In this document: one piece after another, positions 34,616-43,282 of the stretch
Numbering within the stretch: position 1 is the first letter of the stretch
Layout of the letters: the number at the start of each line of letters is the position of its first letter
NCBI GenBank assembly: GCA_944321895.1
Contig: CALUNA010000020.1
Coordinates: 1-46,202 of the forward strand
Direction: 5' to 3'
From: an uncultured Bacteroidales bacterium
Lineage (GTDB): Bacteria; Bacteroidota; Bacteroidia; Bacteroidales; Paludibacteraceae
Length of the DNA stretch: 46,202 bases
Position numbers and translations under genes: made by a program
Notes under the pieces: generated by a model
The model's database searches: none
What the model was told of the DNA's origin: nothing
What the model saw: the letters and a program-made list of their open reading frames with translations, nothing else

Positions 34616-35491
34616 ATGATAAAAATCCAATCCTTACAGAAAGATTACGGCAACGGGAAAGGCGTGTTCGATTTGTCGCTGCATATTCCCGAAGGCGAGG
34701 TTTTCGGCTTTTTAGGGCCGAACGGAGCCGGCAAGACAACTACCATACGCATGTTGCTCGGATTTATTGCGCCCGATGCCGGGCAATGCCATGTCAATGG
34801 ACTGCCATCGTTCGCACAGCGGGCAAAAATCATGTCCGATTTGGGTTATGTGCCTGCCGAGATAAACTTTTTTGATGGCATGAACGGCATGGACTTCCTG
34901 AAATTCATGGGAAAACTGCGCCAAATGCACGATACAAGCCGCCGCGATGAGCTTATCCGCTACCTCGATATAGACACGTCGGTGCGCATATCGCGCATGT
35001 CAAAAGGGATGAAGCAGAAAATAGCCCTTGTGGCCGCATTCATGCACCGGCCGCGCATACTGGTGCTTGACGAACCGACCTCCGGATTAGACCCCTTGAT
35101 GCAACACAGATTCAACGAAATGATAGTCCAGGAACGGGAACGCGGCACGACTGTTTTCATGTCATCGCATAGCTTTGAAGAGGTGGAACGCACGTGCAGC
35201 CGCATCGGAATCATAAGACAAGGCCATTTGGTTGCCGTGGAAAACATAGGGGCGCTGCACAAGAGCAAACAACGGCGCTACACGCTGACCCTCGCCCATG
35301 CGGAAACTGCCGACAAACTGCTAGAAAGATGCCCGTGCAAATTAGTCGCCCGCAACGGAAACATGCTGACCGTATCAGTCAATGCAGAAGACATAAACGG
35401 ATTTATAAAAGCCCTTGGGCGGTTTGAGCTGACTGACATCTGCTCCGAAACAATTTCCCTGGAAGAGTTATTCATGCAATACTACAAATAG
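34616..35491 (+). CDS. ABC transporter ATP-binding protein (ABC-2 type)
   Basis: From the ATG at 34616 the protein has 291 residues. Motifs: Walker A GPNGAGKTT (34-42), Q-loop region near YVPAEINF, an ABC signature of the SKGMKQK form usual for ABC-2 exporters, Walker B ILVLDEPTSGLD, and the switch histidine in MSSHSFEE. The C-terminal 60 residues form the small extra domain of this group. The longer frame from 34460 overlaps the promoter and is rejected. It energises the permease encoded 9 bp downstream. Substrate unknown; such pairs export peptides, lipids or drugs. Confidence 0.92.
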   Translation: MIKIQSLQKDYGNGKGVFDLSLHIPEGEVFGFLGPNGAGKTTTIRMLLGFIAPDAGQCHVNGLPSFAQRAKIMSDLGYVPAEINFFDGMNGMDFLKFMGKLRQMHDTSRRDELIRYLDIDTSVRISRMSKGMKQKIALVAAFMHRPRILVLDEPTSGLDPLMQHRFNEMIVQERERGTTVFMSSHSFEEVERTCSRIGIIRQGHLVAVENIGALHKSKQRRYTLTLAHAETADKLLERCPCKLVARNGNMLTVSVNAEDINGFIKALGRFELTDICSETISLEELFMQYYK

Positions 35492-35500
35492 CGAATCACT

Positions 35501-36301
35501 ATGAACAAACACCTTTTCATATACGACTTGAAACAAAACCGGCTGTTGTTTGCCATTATTCTGGCTGTACTGATCATGTATTCCAGCATAATCACGAACA
35601 TGTTCGATCCTGCCGGCAACGAAGACCTGATAGCGCTGGCCACCATGAAAATGTCTCCGGAATTGATGCGCGCCTTCGGTTTCGAGATTGCAGCCGACTG
35701 TTCGCTGACATCGTTTCTGAGTTCATACTTGTACGGAATGCTTATGCTCATTTTCCCCTTGCTCTATGCCAACATTACGGCAAACCGCCTTATGGCACAA
35801 CACGTGGACAAAGGCAACATGGCATTTCTGCTCGCTACCCCACTCTCCCGCACGACCATTGCCACGACCCAGGCCATATTCCTGCTTGCCGGCACCTGGC
35901 TGCTATTGTGCATCTGCTGCGCATTTTCCATGATTCTTTGCCACAGTCTTTTTCCCGGTCTGCTGGACACGACAAATTATATCCACCTCAATGTAGGCCT
36001 GGCTGCGTTAATGACCTTGCTGTCCGGCATCGGTTTTTTGGCATCAGCCTGCTGCAACGAAACCAAGTATTCACTCGGATTTGGCATGGGATTGCCTTTG
36101 CTTTTTTATGTTTTCAAGATGGCAGCCGATGCCAGCGGAACGACCGCACTCAAATATATGTCCGTTTTCAGCCTGTTTGAAAACACGGCCCTGGCCAACG
36201 GTGAAGGCGAAATTTGGAAAATCGTGCTAATGTTCGGTAGCGGTCTGCTGCTTTACATGGCCGGTATTGTGTTGTTCTGCAAACGCGACTTGTCGCTGTA
36301 G
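35501..36301 (+). CDS. ABC-2 type permease
   Basis: A 266-residue membrane protein with six predicted helices and the ABC-2 layout: a first helix near residues 17-35 (FAIILAVLIMYSSII), a large loop (about 36-68), and five further helices, with the last ending at the C-terminus before KRDLSL. The segment GNMAFLLATPLSRTTIATTQ before the third helix is typical of Nat- or bacitracin-type exporters. It pairs with the ATPase 9 bp upstream. A terminator follows. Substrate cannot be read from the sequence. Confidence 0.85.
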   Translation: MNKHLFIYDLKQNRLLFAIILAVLIMYSSIITNMFDPAGNEDLIALATMKMSPELMRAFGFEIAADCSLTSFLSSYLYGMLMLIFPLLYANITANRLMAQHVDKGNMAFLLATPLSRTTIATTQAIFLLAGTWLLLCICCAFSMILCHSLFPGLLDTTNYIHLNVGLAALMTLLSGIGFLASACCNETKYSLGFGMGLPLLFYVFKMAADASGTTALKYMSVFSLFENTALANGEGEIWKIVLMFGSGLLLYMAGIVLFCKRDLSL

Positions 36302-36342
36302 AAAAGCAACTGATACCCCCACTGCAACATCGCGTTCCTCCT

Positions 36343-36380
36343 AAGCGGACTGCCCATCGGCAGATTCCGCTTTTTTCTTT
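36343..36380 (+). terminator. Terminator of the ABC exporter genes
   Basis: AAGCGGA (36343-36349) pairs with TCCGCTT (36366-36372), and CTGCC (36350-36354) with GGCAG (36359-36363), around a CATC loop. The stem is followed by TTTTTTCTTTTT. Confidence 0.9.
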
Positions 36381-36462
36381 TTGCCGTAGTCACGCGACAC
36401 AGACCGGTTGCAGCAACAATAGCCACAAGCGAGCATGCAATATACTCGTTTTCAATGTCTTA

Positions 36463-37785
36463 TTATCCAGCAGCTCTCAAATCCCTCCGGTATGAGCGCT
36501 GGCCGTAAATGATGATTACGATAAAGCAAATTAGCGGTAATACGAAAGATACATTCACAGCGGGCATTCCCAATACAGTCTGCATATCGATAATAACCGC
36601 TTGTACGGGAGGAAGGACTGAACCTCCAAGGATGGCCATAATCAAACCGGCAGCCCCGAACTTGGCATCATCGCCAAGGCCTTTCAGGGCTATGCCGTAT
36701 ATGGTCGGAAACATCAGTGACATGCATGCCGATATGGCAACAAGCGAATAGAGCCCCCAAATATTTTGCAGGAAAACTACGCATAAAGTGAAGAAACAGG
36801 CTGCTATTGCCAATATTTTCAGCAATAATCCCGGGTTCAGGTATTTTAGGATAAAAGTACAGACAAACCGGCTGATGCAGAAAATAATCATCGCTACGAT
36901 ATTGTATTTTTGCGACAGGACCTCAGCAGCCTTTTCTTCCATGCCTTGCGACACGAAAAGATGTGTTCCGTACTGAATAATGAAAGTCCAGCACATGATT
37001 TGCGCCCCGACATAGAAAAATTGTGCTATGACTCCCTCTCTATAATGGTGATTGGCAAATAGCCGTTTCAGAGTCGGTATAAAATGAATTTCTTTTGACT
37101 GTTCGCCATTATCGGGCATTTTAGTTGCTCCTATTATAATCAACATTACAAGAATTATCAGCCCGATAACCAGATATGGAGTTATTAAAGTGTTTAAATC
37201 TGCTTCTTTCAAGGCCTCATATTGGGCGGTAGACATACTCATTCTATCCTCCGTATCCATGGGATGCAGCTTGGCCTGAATGAAATTCATGGCTACATAC
37301 ATACCTAACAACGATCCGATTGGATTAAATGCCTGTGCCAGATTCAATCGTCTGGTTGCCGTTTCTTCCGTACCCATGGAGAGGATATAGGGATTTGAAC
37401 TTGTTTCAAGGAACGACAGTCCGCAGGTCAGTATAAAGTAAGCCAACAGGAACGGATAATAACTGCCGGTCATCTTTGCAGGAAAAAAGAGAAATGCTCC
37501 CAGGGCATACAACCCCAGACCCAATAATATACCTGCCTTGTATGTATATTTCCGTATGAACATTGCAGCGGGAAAAGCCATGGCAAAATAACCGCCATAG
37601 AAGGCCACCTGTACCAGTGTCCCTTCCGTTACACTCATGCGGAAGATTTTTGAAAAGGCTTTTACCATAGGATTTGTAATGTCATTGGCAAAACCCCATA
37701 AGGCAAAGCAAGATGTTATCAGTATGAACGGGAGCACGTAGCTTACTCCATCTTTAGAAAGGATTGGTCCGCTGTTCTTTTTCAT
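36463..37785 (-). CDS. fucP: L-fucose:H+ symporter
   Basis: The 440-residue MFS transporter has 12 membrane helices and belongs to the FucP group. The conserved acidic residues used for proton coupling and fucose recognition are visible: D35 in GFANDITNP and E127 in LSFLETSSNPYIL. It brings L-fucose into the cytosol for the three enzymes encoded upstream in the same direction. It is the last gene of the operon, 24 bp after fucK. I see no clear terminator behind it. Confidence 0.93.
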   Translation of the reverse strand: MKKNSGPILSKDGVSYVLPFILITSCFALWGFANDITNPMVKAFSKIFRMSVTEGTLVQVAFYGGYFAMAFPAAMFIRKYTYKAGILLGLGLYALGAFLFFPAKMTGSYYPFLLAYFILTCGLSFLETSSNPYILSMGTEETATRRLNLAQAFNPIGSLLGMYVAMNFIQAKLHPMDTEDRMSMSTAQYEALKEADLNTLITPYLVIGLIILVMLIIIGATKMPDNGEQSKEIHFIPTLKRLFANHHYREGVIAQFFYVGAQIMCWTFIIQYGTHLFVSQGMEEKAAEVLSQKYNIVAMIIFCISRFVCTFILKYLNPGLLLKILAIAACFFTLCVVFLQNIWGLYSLVAISACMSLMFPTIYGIALKGLGDDAKFGAAGLIMAILGGSVLPPVQAVIIDMQTVLGMPAVNVSFVLPLICFIVIIIYGQRSYRRDLRAAG

Positions 37786-37809
37786 GGTTGATTTCCGTGT
37801 TTTTGATTT

Positions 37810-39225
37810 TTATTTCGGTAGATATACTTGAGGAATGACCGTGTTGAGCAGGAGCTCCTGCAATTTTTCTTTACTGTCAATTTCGCCGGTGGTTTGTGCC
37901 TGTAAAAGGATGTTTCCTATAGCTGTAGCCTCAACAGGCCCTGCATATACCGGAATCTGCAGTGCATTAGCTGTCAACTGATTGATAAGCCTGTTCTGTG
38001 AACCGCCGCCTATGATGTGTAGCTGTTTGACGGGAGCCGGCAAACACTTGTTCAGTTGTTCCACTCCCTTTTTGTAACGACTGGCCAATGACTGGCATAC
38101 ACAACGCACAAATTCGCTTACTGTGGCCGGACATTGCATCCGGTGTTCATGGCAATATTCCATTATTGCAGTTTCCATATTTGCCGGATTGGTGAACCGT
38201 TTGTCATCCACATCTATAATGGTTGCAATATTTTCCTGGGCAGCCGCTCCGATAATGAGTTCGTAATCCGTGTTTTCTCCCCGGTTCTTCCATTCTGCCA
38301 TCAAGCGTTGCAAAATCCAGAGTCCGGTTATGTTTTGCAGGAATTTAATTTTTCCGCCGGTACTTCCTTCGTTTGTGAAACCTCCCGTACGGGCATCCTC
38401 AGTGAGGATCGGTTCGGCTATTTCCGCTCCCAAAAGCGACCATGTGCCTGAACTTAAGAAAACTTTGTCCGCTTCTGTCGTTGGAACGGCAAAGATGGCA
38501 CTGGCCGTGTCGTGTGAGCCTACTGCGATAACCTCTATTTCTTCCAATCCCGTTTCTGCCGCGATTTCGGGTTTCAGGGTTCCTCTTACGGTTCCTGCCG
38601 GAATAATTTCGCCGAACAGTCGACGTGGCAAGTCCAAGCTGGCAATTGTTTTTTCTGACCACGTACGTGTCCGGGCATTCATAAGTTCGGAGGTCGACGC
38701 GATGCTATATTCATTGTTGGCTGTGCCTGTCAGGAAATAACTGAAGAGGTCGGGCATGAACAGCAGTTTGTCTGCAATTTCCAGTTGCGGCGAATGTTCC
38801 CTTTTCATGCTGTACAGTTGGAAAAGGGTGTTGATGTTCATTACCTGTATGCCTGTTTCCTTGTAGTGTTCCTGTGGCGTGATGATTTTGAAAAACTCTT
38901 CAGGAAGTCCTTCCGTTCTGCTGTCTCTGTAGCATACGGGATTAGCGATAAGGTTTCCGTTTTTATCTATCAGTCCAAAATCTACTCCCCAGGTATCAAT
39001 TGCCATGCTTCTTACATGATATTTCCTGGCTGCCGCCTTTTTCATGCCTTCTTTCATGTCCTGAAAAAGTGCCAGAAAATCCCAGTATAAATGGTTGCCA
39101 ATCTTTACCTGCCTGTTGGGAAAACGATGAATTTCTTCCAGCTGCAATTTACCGTTTTCGATGGTTCCAGCCATAACCCGGCCGCTCCCGCCACCAAAAT
39201 CGGCTGCCAGATATGTGTTTGCCAT
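37810..39225 (-). CDS. fucK: FGGY-family kinase, L-fuculokinase (RhaB-like)
   Basis: Starting at 39225 gives 471 residues beginning MANTYLAADFGGGSGRVMAG, the FGGY N-terminal phosphate-binding loop; the frame from 39270 adds 15 residues that overlap the intercistronic hairpin. The segment AIDTWGVDFGLID and the ATP-site motif IIGGGSQNRLINQLTANAL resemble rhamnulokinases more than E. coli FucK, as is usual for Bacteroidales fucose operons. Between fucA and fucP it would phosphorylate L-fuculose to fuculose-1-phosphate. A role on rhamnulose cannot be excluded from the sequence. Confidence 0.85.
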   Translation of the reverse strand: MANTYLAADFGGGSGRVMAGTIENGKLQLEEIHRFPNRQVKIGNHLYWDFLALFQDMKEGMKKAAARKYHVRSMAIDTWGVDFGLIDKNGNLIANPVCYRDSRTEGLPEEFFKIITPQEHYKETGIQVMNINTLFQLYSMKREHSPQLEIADKLLFMPDLFSYFLTGTANNEYSIASTSELMNARTRTWSEKTIASLDLPRRLFGEIIPAGTVRGTLKPEIAAETGLEEIEVIAVGSHDTASAIFAVPTTEADKVFLSSGTWSLLGAEIAEPILTEDARTGGFTNEGSTGGKIKFLQNITGLWILQRLMAEWKNRGENTDYELIIGAAAQENIATIIDVDDKRFTNPANMETAIMEYCHEHRMQCPATVSEFVRCVCQSLASRYKKGVEQLNKCLPAPVKQLHIIGGGSQNRLINQLTANALQIPVYAGPVEATAIGNILLQAQTTGEIDSKEKLQELLLNTVIPQVYLPK

Positions 39226-39250
39226 AGTTTTTCTTTTTGGATAAAACAAA

Positions 39251-39290
39251 GCCACAACAGAATGTATCATGACATGTTTTCTGTTGTGGC
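39251..39290 (-). promoter_or_regulatory. Strong intercistronic hairpin between fucA and fucK
   Basis: GCCACAACAGAA (39251-39262) and TTCTGTTGTGGC (39279-39290) form a perfect 12-bp stem with a 16-nt loop. On the - strand it is followed by TTTGTTTTATCC, an imperfect T tract. It lies 15 nt beyond the fucA stop, so it could be a partial terminator or a stabiliser of the fucIA message. Confidence 0.6.
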
Positions 39291-39305
39291 TATAACCAAG
39301 GTTTC

Positions 39306-39944
39306 CTATTTTGTTTTTTTGCCTAATACATAGAAATCAAGATCCTTGATTTCTTCCGGTGTAAGCACGGAATAATCACCTCCAGACAGTACGATGATTC
39401 TGCAGGCCATTTCAAAGAACATGGCCCTTTCAAATGCCTGGTCAAAGCTTGAACCGCAAACTACCTGGCCGTGATTGGTCAGCAGGATAGAATTGTGGTC
39501 TTTCATGGCTTCCACAACAGCGTGAGCCAGTTCTGGAGAACCAGGTCTGTAATAAGGAATTACAGGGATTTCTCTGCCTACATGGCATGGAACTTCAGCA
39601 GTAACGTTGAAGTTTTCCGGTTTGTTTTTCATGCAGGCAACGGCGGTAGCATATTCAGACTGAAAATGCAGTACTACATTTACGTCAGGCCGTTCGCGGA
39701 GAATACCTAAATGGAATCCGCTTTCCATCGATGGTTTTACTCCATTCTGTACCTCTCCGGTAGCGATATTGCAGACAGCAACCTTTTCTGCCTGAAGGTT
39801 GGGAACCCACGAACCTGTACCTGATACCAGTGCTTCTTCACCGATTCTCCAAGACAGGTTACCGCTGCTGCAAATGGTCAGTTTGGCATCGCCTATCCGA
39901 TGAGCTTGCGCTATAAATTCTTCTATATGTTCTTTGGTAATCAT
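39306..39944 (-). CDS. fucA: Class II aldolase, L-fuculose-phosphate aldolase
   Basis: The 212-residue class II aldolase would cleave L-fuculose-1-phosphate into dihydroxyacetone phosphate and L-lactaldehyde. Recognisable parts are SSGNLSWR (26-33), the catalytic glutamate E74 in PSMES, the zinc-site region LHFQSEYATA and NHG with H158. The usual HTH zinc pair reads H93-F-Q95 here, so one zinc ligand is Gln rather than His. I recall the same in other Bacteroidales FucA proteins, so it is probably functional. It lies 18 bp after fucI. Confidence 0.88.
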   Translation of the reverse strand: MITKEHIEEFIAQAHRIGDAKLTICSSGNLSWRIGEEALVSGTGSWVPNLQAEKVAVCNIATGEVQNGVKPSMESGFHLGILRERPDVNVVLHFQSEYATAVACMKNKPENFNVTAEVPCHVGREIPVIPYYRPGSPELAHAVVEAMKDHNSILLTNHGQVVCGSSFDQAFERAMFFEMACRIIVLSGGDYSVLTPEEIKDLDFYVLGKKTK

Positions 39945-39962
39945 TATACACGCATTGTTTAA

Positions 39963-41735
39963 TTATTTATAAATCGGTCCGTAAGTAGTACAAGCTCTGT
40001 AGTCGGCTCCCTCCTTGTCCATGCCGAATGCATTCCAGGCAGCCGGACGGAAAATCTTATCATCGTCTACATTGTGCATACATACAGGGATGCGCAGGAT
40101 AGATGCCAGTGTAATCAAATCCTGGCCGATATGTCCGTAGCTGATGGCTCCGTGGTTGGCTCCCCAGTTGTTCATTACAGCATATACATCCTTGAATGCC
40201 GGTTTGTCGCATAAACGTGGAACAAACCATGTGGTAGGCCAAGTGCGGTCTGTACGTTCGTCCAATGCCTTGTGGATTTCAGGGTCAATTTCCACTGTCC
40301 ATCCTTCGGCAATCTGGAGTACCGGCCCCAATCCTTTTATCAGGTTCAAGCGGGACATGGTTACAGGCATCCCGCCTTTTGAGAGGAAGTTGGAGGAAAA
40401 ACCACCACCACGGAAGTAATCACGGTTTGCCGGATACCATTTTGTAGCTTTCAGACACTTGCTTACTTCTTCTTCCGTAATATCCCATGGCTGTTTCATG
40501 CAAGGATTCCCTTCTGCATCTGTCTGCCGGCCAGTACCATCCAATGTTGTTGCTCCTGAGTTAATCAAGTGAATAATGCCATTGGCAGCCATGCCTGTCA
40601 GTTCTTTTCCGGTTACACGTTTAACAGCTTCCGGACTCCAGTATGTTCTTACATCGGAGAATATCTGGGCACGGTTGGTCAGCAAATGACCGAACAGCAT
40701 GGCCACACCGTTGCAAGCATCGTTTTCTGTCGCTACTACATATGCTTCCCGGATACCGTTCCAGTCGAATGAAGTGTTCAGCAACGCTTCCGAGTAGTCA
40801 CCGTTCGGATAGAAGTCTGTCCATTGCCGCTGTCCCTGAAATCCGGCAGCGATAGCATTGTGTCCCAAAGCTTCTTCCTTGAAACCCATTTCCCTCAGTT
40901 TCGGATTTCCCTGCATCAAGTCGCGCATGATAATGGTCATCTTGACAATGAATTCCCAGTCTGCATCCTTTTCTGCACGTGTCTTAATTTTTTCAGATAC
41001 ATTATAGTCGTTACCTTCGTTTACTTTGCAGTATTTTTCCGTCCATGCCATGGCTTTTTCAAATTCTTCATGGTCATAGATACCTTCCGTCATACGGCGG
41101 ATGATTTCTGTCAAATCAACAGATTCATTGCGCATGCCGAGGTATTCCTGAAAGAAGTTCGGGTCAACGATAGAGCCGGCGATACCCATTGAAACGCTGC
41201 CCATTGAAAGGTAAGATTTGCCACGCATGGTAGCGACTGCCTGGGCTGCACGTGCGAAGCGTAAAATTTTCTCTGCAACATCTGCAGGAATTGTATTGTC
41301 CCCCAGATCCTGTACATCATGGCCATAAATACCGAAAGCAGGCAAACCCTTCTGTGCATGGCCAGCCAATACTGCCGCCAGATAGACAGCTCCCGGACGC
41401 TCCGTGCCGTTGAAACCCCAGACAGCTTTCGGGTAATGAGGGTTCATATCCATAGTTTCTGCACCATAGCACCAGCAAGATGTTACAGTAATGGTACTGC
41501 CGACGCCTTCACGTTCGAATTTTTCCGCACAAGCGGCACTTTCTGCCACACGACCGATTGTGGTATCTGCAATGACACATTCTACCGGACTTCCATCTCC
41601 GTTTTTAAGGTTTGAGGAAATCAGCTCTGCCACTGCTTTTGCCAGATTCATTGTTTTTTCTTCAAGACTTTCACGAACACCACCCTGACGGCCGTCGATA
41701 GTAGGGCGAATACCAATTTTAGGATACTTTTTCAT
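39963..41735 (-). CDS. fucI: L-fucose isomerase
   Basis: The 590-residue cytosolic enzyme converts L-fucose to L-fuculose and has the usual length. The N-terminus [20 protein letters not shown] and the segments [34 protein letters not shown] and [11 protein letters not shown] match FucI. Candidate metal-binding acidic residues lie in the ATENDACNG and [11 protein letters not shown] regions. It is the first gene of the fucose operon. No fucR-type regulator is found next to it. Confidence 0.95.
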   Translation of the reverse strand: MKKYPKIGIRPTIDGRQGGVRESLEEKTMNLAKAVAELISSNLKNGDGSPVECVIADTTIGRVAESAACAEKFEREGVGSTITVTSCWCYGAETMDMNPHYPKAVWGFNGTERPGAVYLAAVLAGHAQKGLPAFGIYGHDVQDLGDNTIPADVAEKILRFARAAQAVATMRGKSYLSMGSVSMGIAGSIVDPNFFQEYLGMRNESVDLTEIIRRMTEGIYDHEEFEKAMAWTEKYCKVNEGNDYNVSEKIKTRAEKDADWEFIVKMTIIMRDLMQGNPKLREMGFKEEALGHNAIAAGFQGQRQWTDFYPNGDYSEALLNTSFDWNGIREAYVVATENDACNGVAMLFGHLLTNRAQIFSDVRTYWSPEAVKRVTGKELTGMAANGIIHLINSGATTLDGTGRQTDAEGNPCMKQPWDITEEEVSKCLKATKWYPANRDYFRGGGFSSNFLSKGGMPVTMSRLNLIKGLGPVLQIAEGWTVEIDPEIHKALDERTDRTWPTTWFVPRLCDKPAFKDVYAVMNNWGANHGAISYGHIGQDLITLASILRIPVCMHNVDDDKIFRPAAWNAFGMDKEGADYRACTTYGPIYK

Positions 41736-42121
41736 ATTGTTAAATTATAGGATTGATTACTGTTTTTTGAACAGATGTTTTTCATGCTGTAAAGAAATAT
41801 AAATATTCGGACAATTCAAAATAATATCCCGAAAATATTTCCATATCGCTTGCGCAACAATTCAATATTTTTTTATCACAGGTTGAAAACCAGATGAAAG
41901 AAAACGGGAAAAACTGCTATCCCATAAATGGCCTCCAAAACCGAAAATACGAGAATTTATTCCATAAAAGATGCCAATGGCACAACTGTCTCTGAATAAA
42001 ACAGTTTGACATGACAAAAGCCAATATTGCCATTCCAAAAGGACAGGCTATTGACAAAAGTTCCGCATGCAATGATTCTTCCGGGCAGCCTGATAAAGTT
42101 ATGGTTACATGCCTCTCTCCA
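41736..42121. other. Intergenic region upstream of fucI
   Basis: This 386-bp AT-rich gap has no convincing gene. The best promoter candidate for fucI on the - strand is TTATTTTG (41817-41824), one mismatch from TAnnTTTG, with a leader of about 75 nt. An inverted repeat CTGTT..AACAG (41760-41774) lies in that leader and could be an operator. No fucR gene or remnant is visible. Confidence 0.45.
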
Positions 42122-42700
42122 TCATTTGCCTGCATAGCATCCCCACTTCACCCCGTTTTCGCGGAGCACGTGGAACGGAATGGCAACACTCAATGTCGTA
42201 TAGCCATCGTTCAGCGCGGCAAGCAACCGGACGCAGCAAGGTTTTGATAAACAAATCCTTAATTGTTTGCTGCGAACTTCGTGTGCATGTGCATAAAAAT
42301 CAGCCAGTTCTTTTTCCGGGATGGCCACAACGAGCCTGTCATAAAAGCGCCTCACATCCGCCTCACGAAAAATCAGGATTTTGTCCGGCAGGAAATAGGC
42401 CAGCAAGTCGGGCGAACCGGTTTCCGTCCAACCGCGTACGGCCGGATATTTGCTGTACAATTCCAGCAGCAAATCATCCCAACCCCGTTTGCGGAACTTT
42501 TCCGAGACGTACATATCCACACCATCCACGCGGATGCGCACATCGATATCACGATGTTGCATCTCCATGTCATCGGGCGTATCACGGTCATAACGCTCCA
42601 CTTCCGTCGCATTCAATTGCTCACGGTAGAAGCTGTCGGCACGTGCGGCCGAAGTACGCTCGTAGTGCAAGCTCTCATCGAAGAAATGAATGGTGTTCAT
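42122..42700 (-). CDS. Conserved-looking protein of unknown function
   Basis: A 192-residue soluble, charged protein with no signal peptide or membrane segment. A stretch around residues 50-125 (DIDVRIRVDGVDMYVSEKFR, then GSPDLLAYFLPDKILIFRE) has the alternation of acidic and lysine-bearing strands seen in restriction-endonuclease-like folds, but this is only a resemblance. Its ATG overlaps the stop of the nitroreductase gene (ATGA), so it is translationally coupled to it. I do not recognise a family with confidence and assign no function. Confidence 0.65.
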   Translation of the reverse strand: MNTIHFFDESLHYERTSAARADSFYREQLNATEVERYDRDTPDDMEMQHRDIDVRIRVDGVDMYVSEKFRKRGWDDLLLELYSKYPAVRGWTETGSPDLLAYFLPDKILIFREADVRRFYDRLVVAIPEKELADFYAHAHEVRSKQLRICLSKPCCVRLLAALNDGYTTLSVAIPFHVLRENGVKWGCYAGK

Positions 42701-43200
42701 ACCATCAGTTGCTGCAAGTCCTTGCGTTGTTTTTCAGGAACAGCATCTTGTGCCGGATAGCCCATCGGAACAATGACTACCGGTTCCAGATTTTCAGGCA
42801 AACCGAAGGCTTCCGACAGTTTATGCACGTCAAAATTGCAGACCCAGCACGTGCCAAGCCCCTGTTCCGCCGCAGCCAGGCACAAATGCTCCGTAGCAAT
42901 GGCCACATCGATGCGGCCATGCGGCATCTGGTCCGAACGGCGCACCCACTCTGCCGTGCGGTCGTTGCACACCACCACGAACATTGGCGCGGTCTTCACC
43001 CATTCACGCGAGTAGCAAGAAACGACCTTGGCACGCCCTGCTTCATCGGAAACGAGCAGGAAACGCCACGGCTGGAAGTTCACCGCCGAGGGTGCCAGAC
43101 GTACACATTCCATGATGTAATCAAGTTTTTCGCGCTCCACGGGGCGGGGGCTGTAATCACGCACCGAATAACGGCGTTTGCACAATTCCAAAAAGTCCAT
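42697..43200 (-). CDS. Nitroreductase-family FMN-dependent oxidoreductase
   Basis: From the ATG at 43200 the protein has 167 residues and starts with the family motif RRYSVRDY. It continues with RLAPSAVNFQPWRF (FMN-binding loop) and AATEHLCLAAAEQGLGTCWV-like helices, and ends with VPMGYPAQ. These enzymes use FMN and NAD(P)H to reduce nitro compounds, quinones or flavins; the substrate is unknown. The longer frame to 43272 would cover the -7 element at 43226-43233 and is rejected. It overlaps the next gene by 4 bp. Confidence 0.9.
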   Translation of the reverse strand: MDFLELCKRRYSVRDYSPRPVEREKLDYIMECVRLAPSAVNFQPWRFLLVSDEAGRAKVVSCYSREWVKTAPMFVVVCNDRTAEWVRRSDQMPHGRIDVAIATEHLCLAAAEQGLGTCWVCNFDVHKLSEAFGLPENLEPVVIVPMGYPAQDAVPEKQRKDLQQLMV

Positions 43201-43225
43201 AGCATTACGATTTAAAGATTCACGA

Positions 43226-43233
43226 CAAATGTA
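43226..43233 (-). promoter_or_regulatory. -7 element of the nitroreductase gene
   Basis: On the - strand this reads TACATTTG, matching TAnnTTTG. The start near 43219 gives a leader of about 19 nt. A well-spaced -33 element is not evident. Confidence 0.5.
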
Positions 43234-43282
43234 AGGACTTTTCCGCAAAGAAAAAACAGTTTTCCGTGGCAATATGATGCGG

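Noticed and set aside
41917-42135. 72-residue - strand frame upstream of fucI as a fucR remnant
   Set aside because: It shows no helix-turn-helix or GntR features and overlaps the neighbouring gene end.
42109-43215. 368-residue + strand frame opposite the nitroreductase and unknown gene
   Set aside because: It is antisense to two genes with clear or plausible coding character and reads as low-quality protein.
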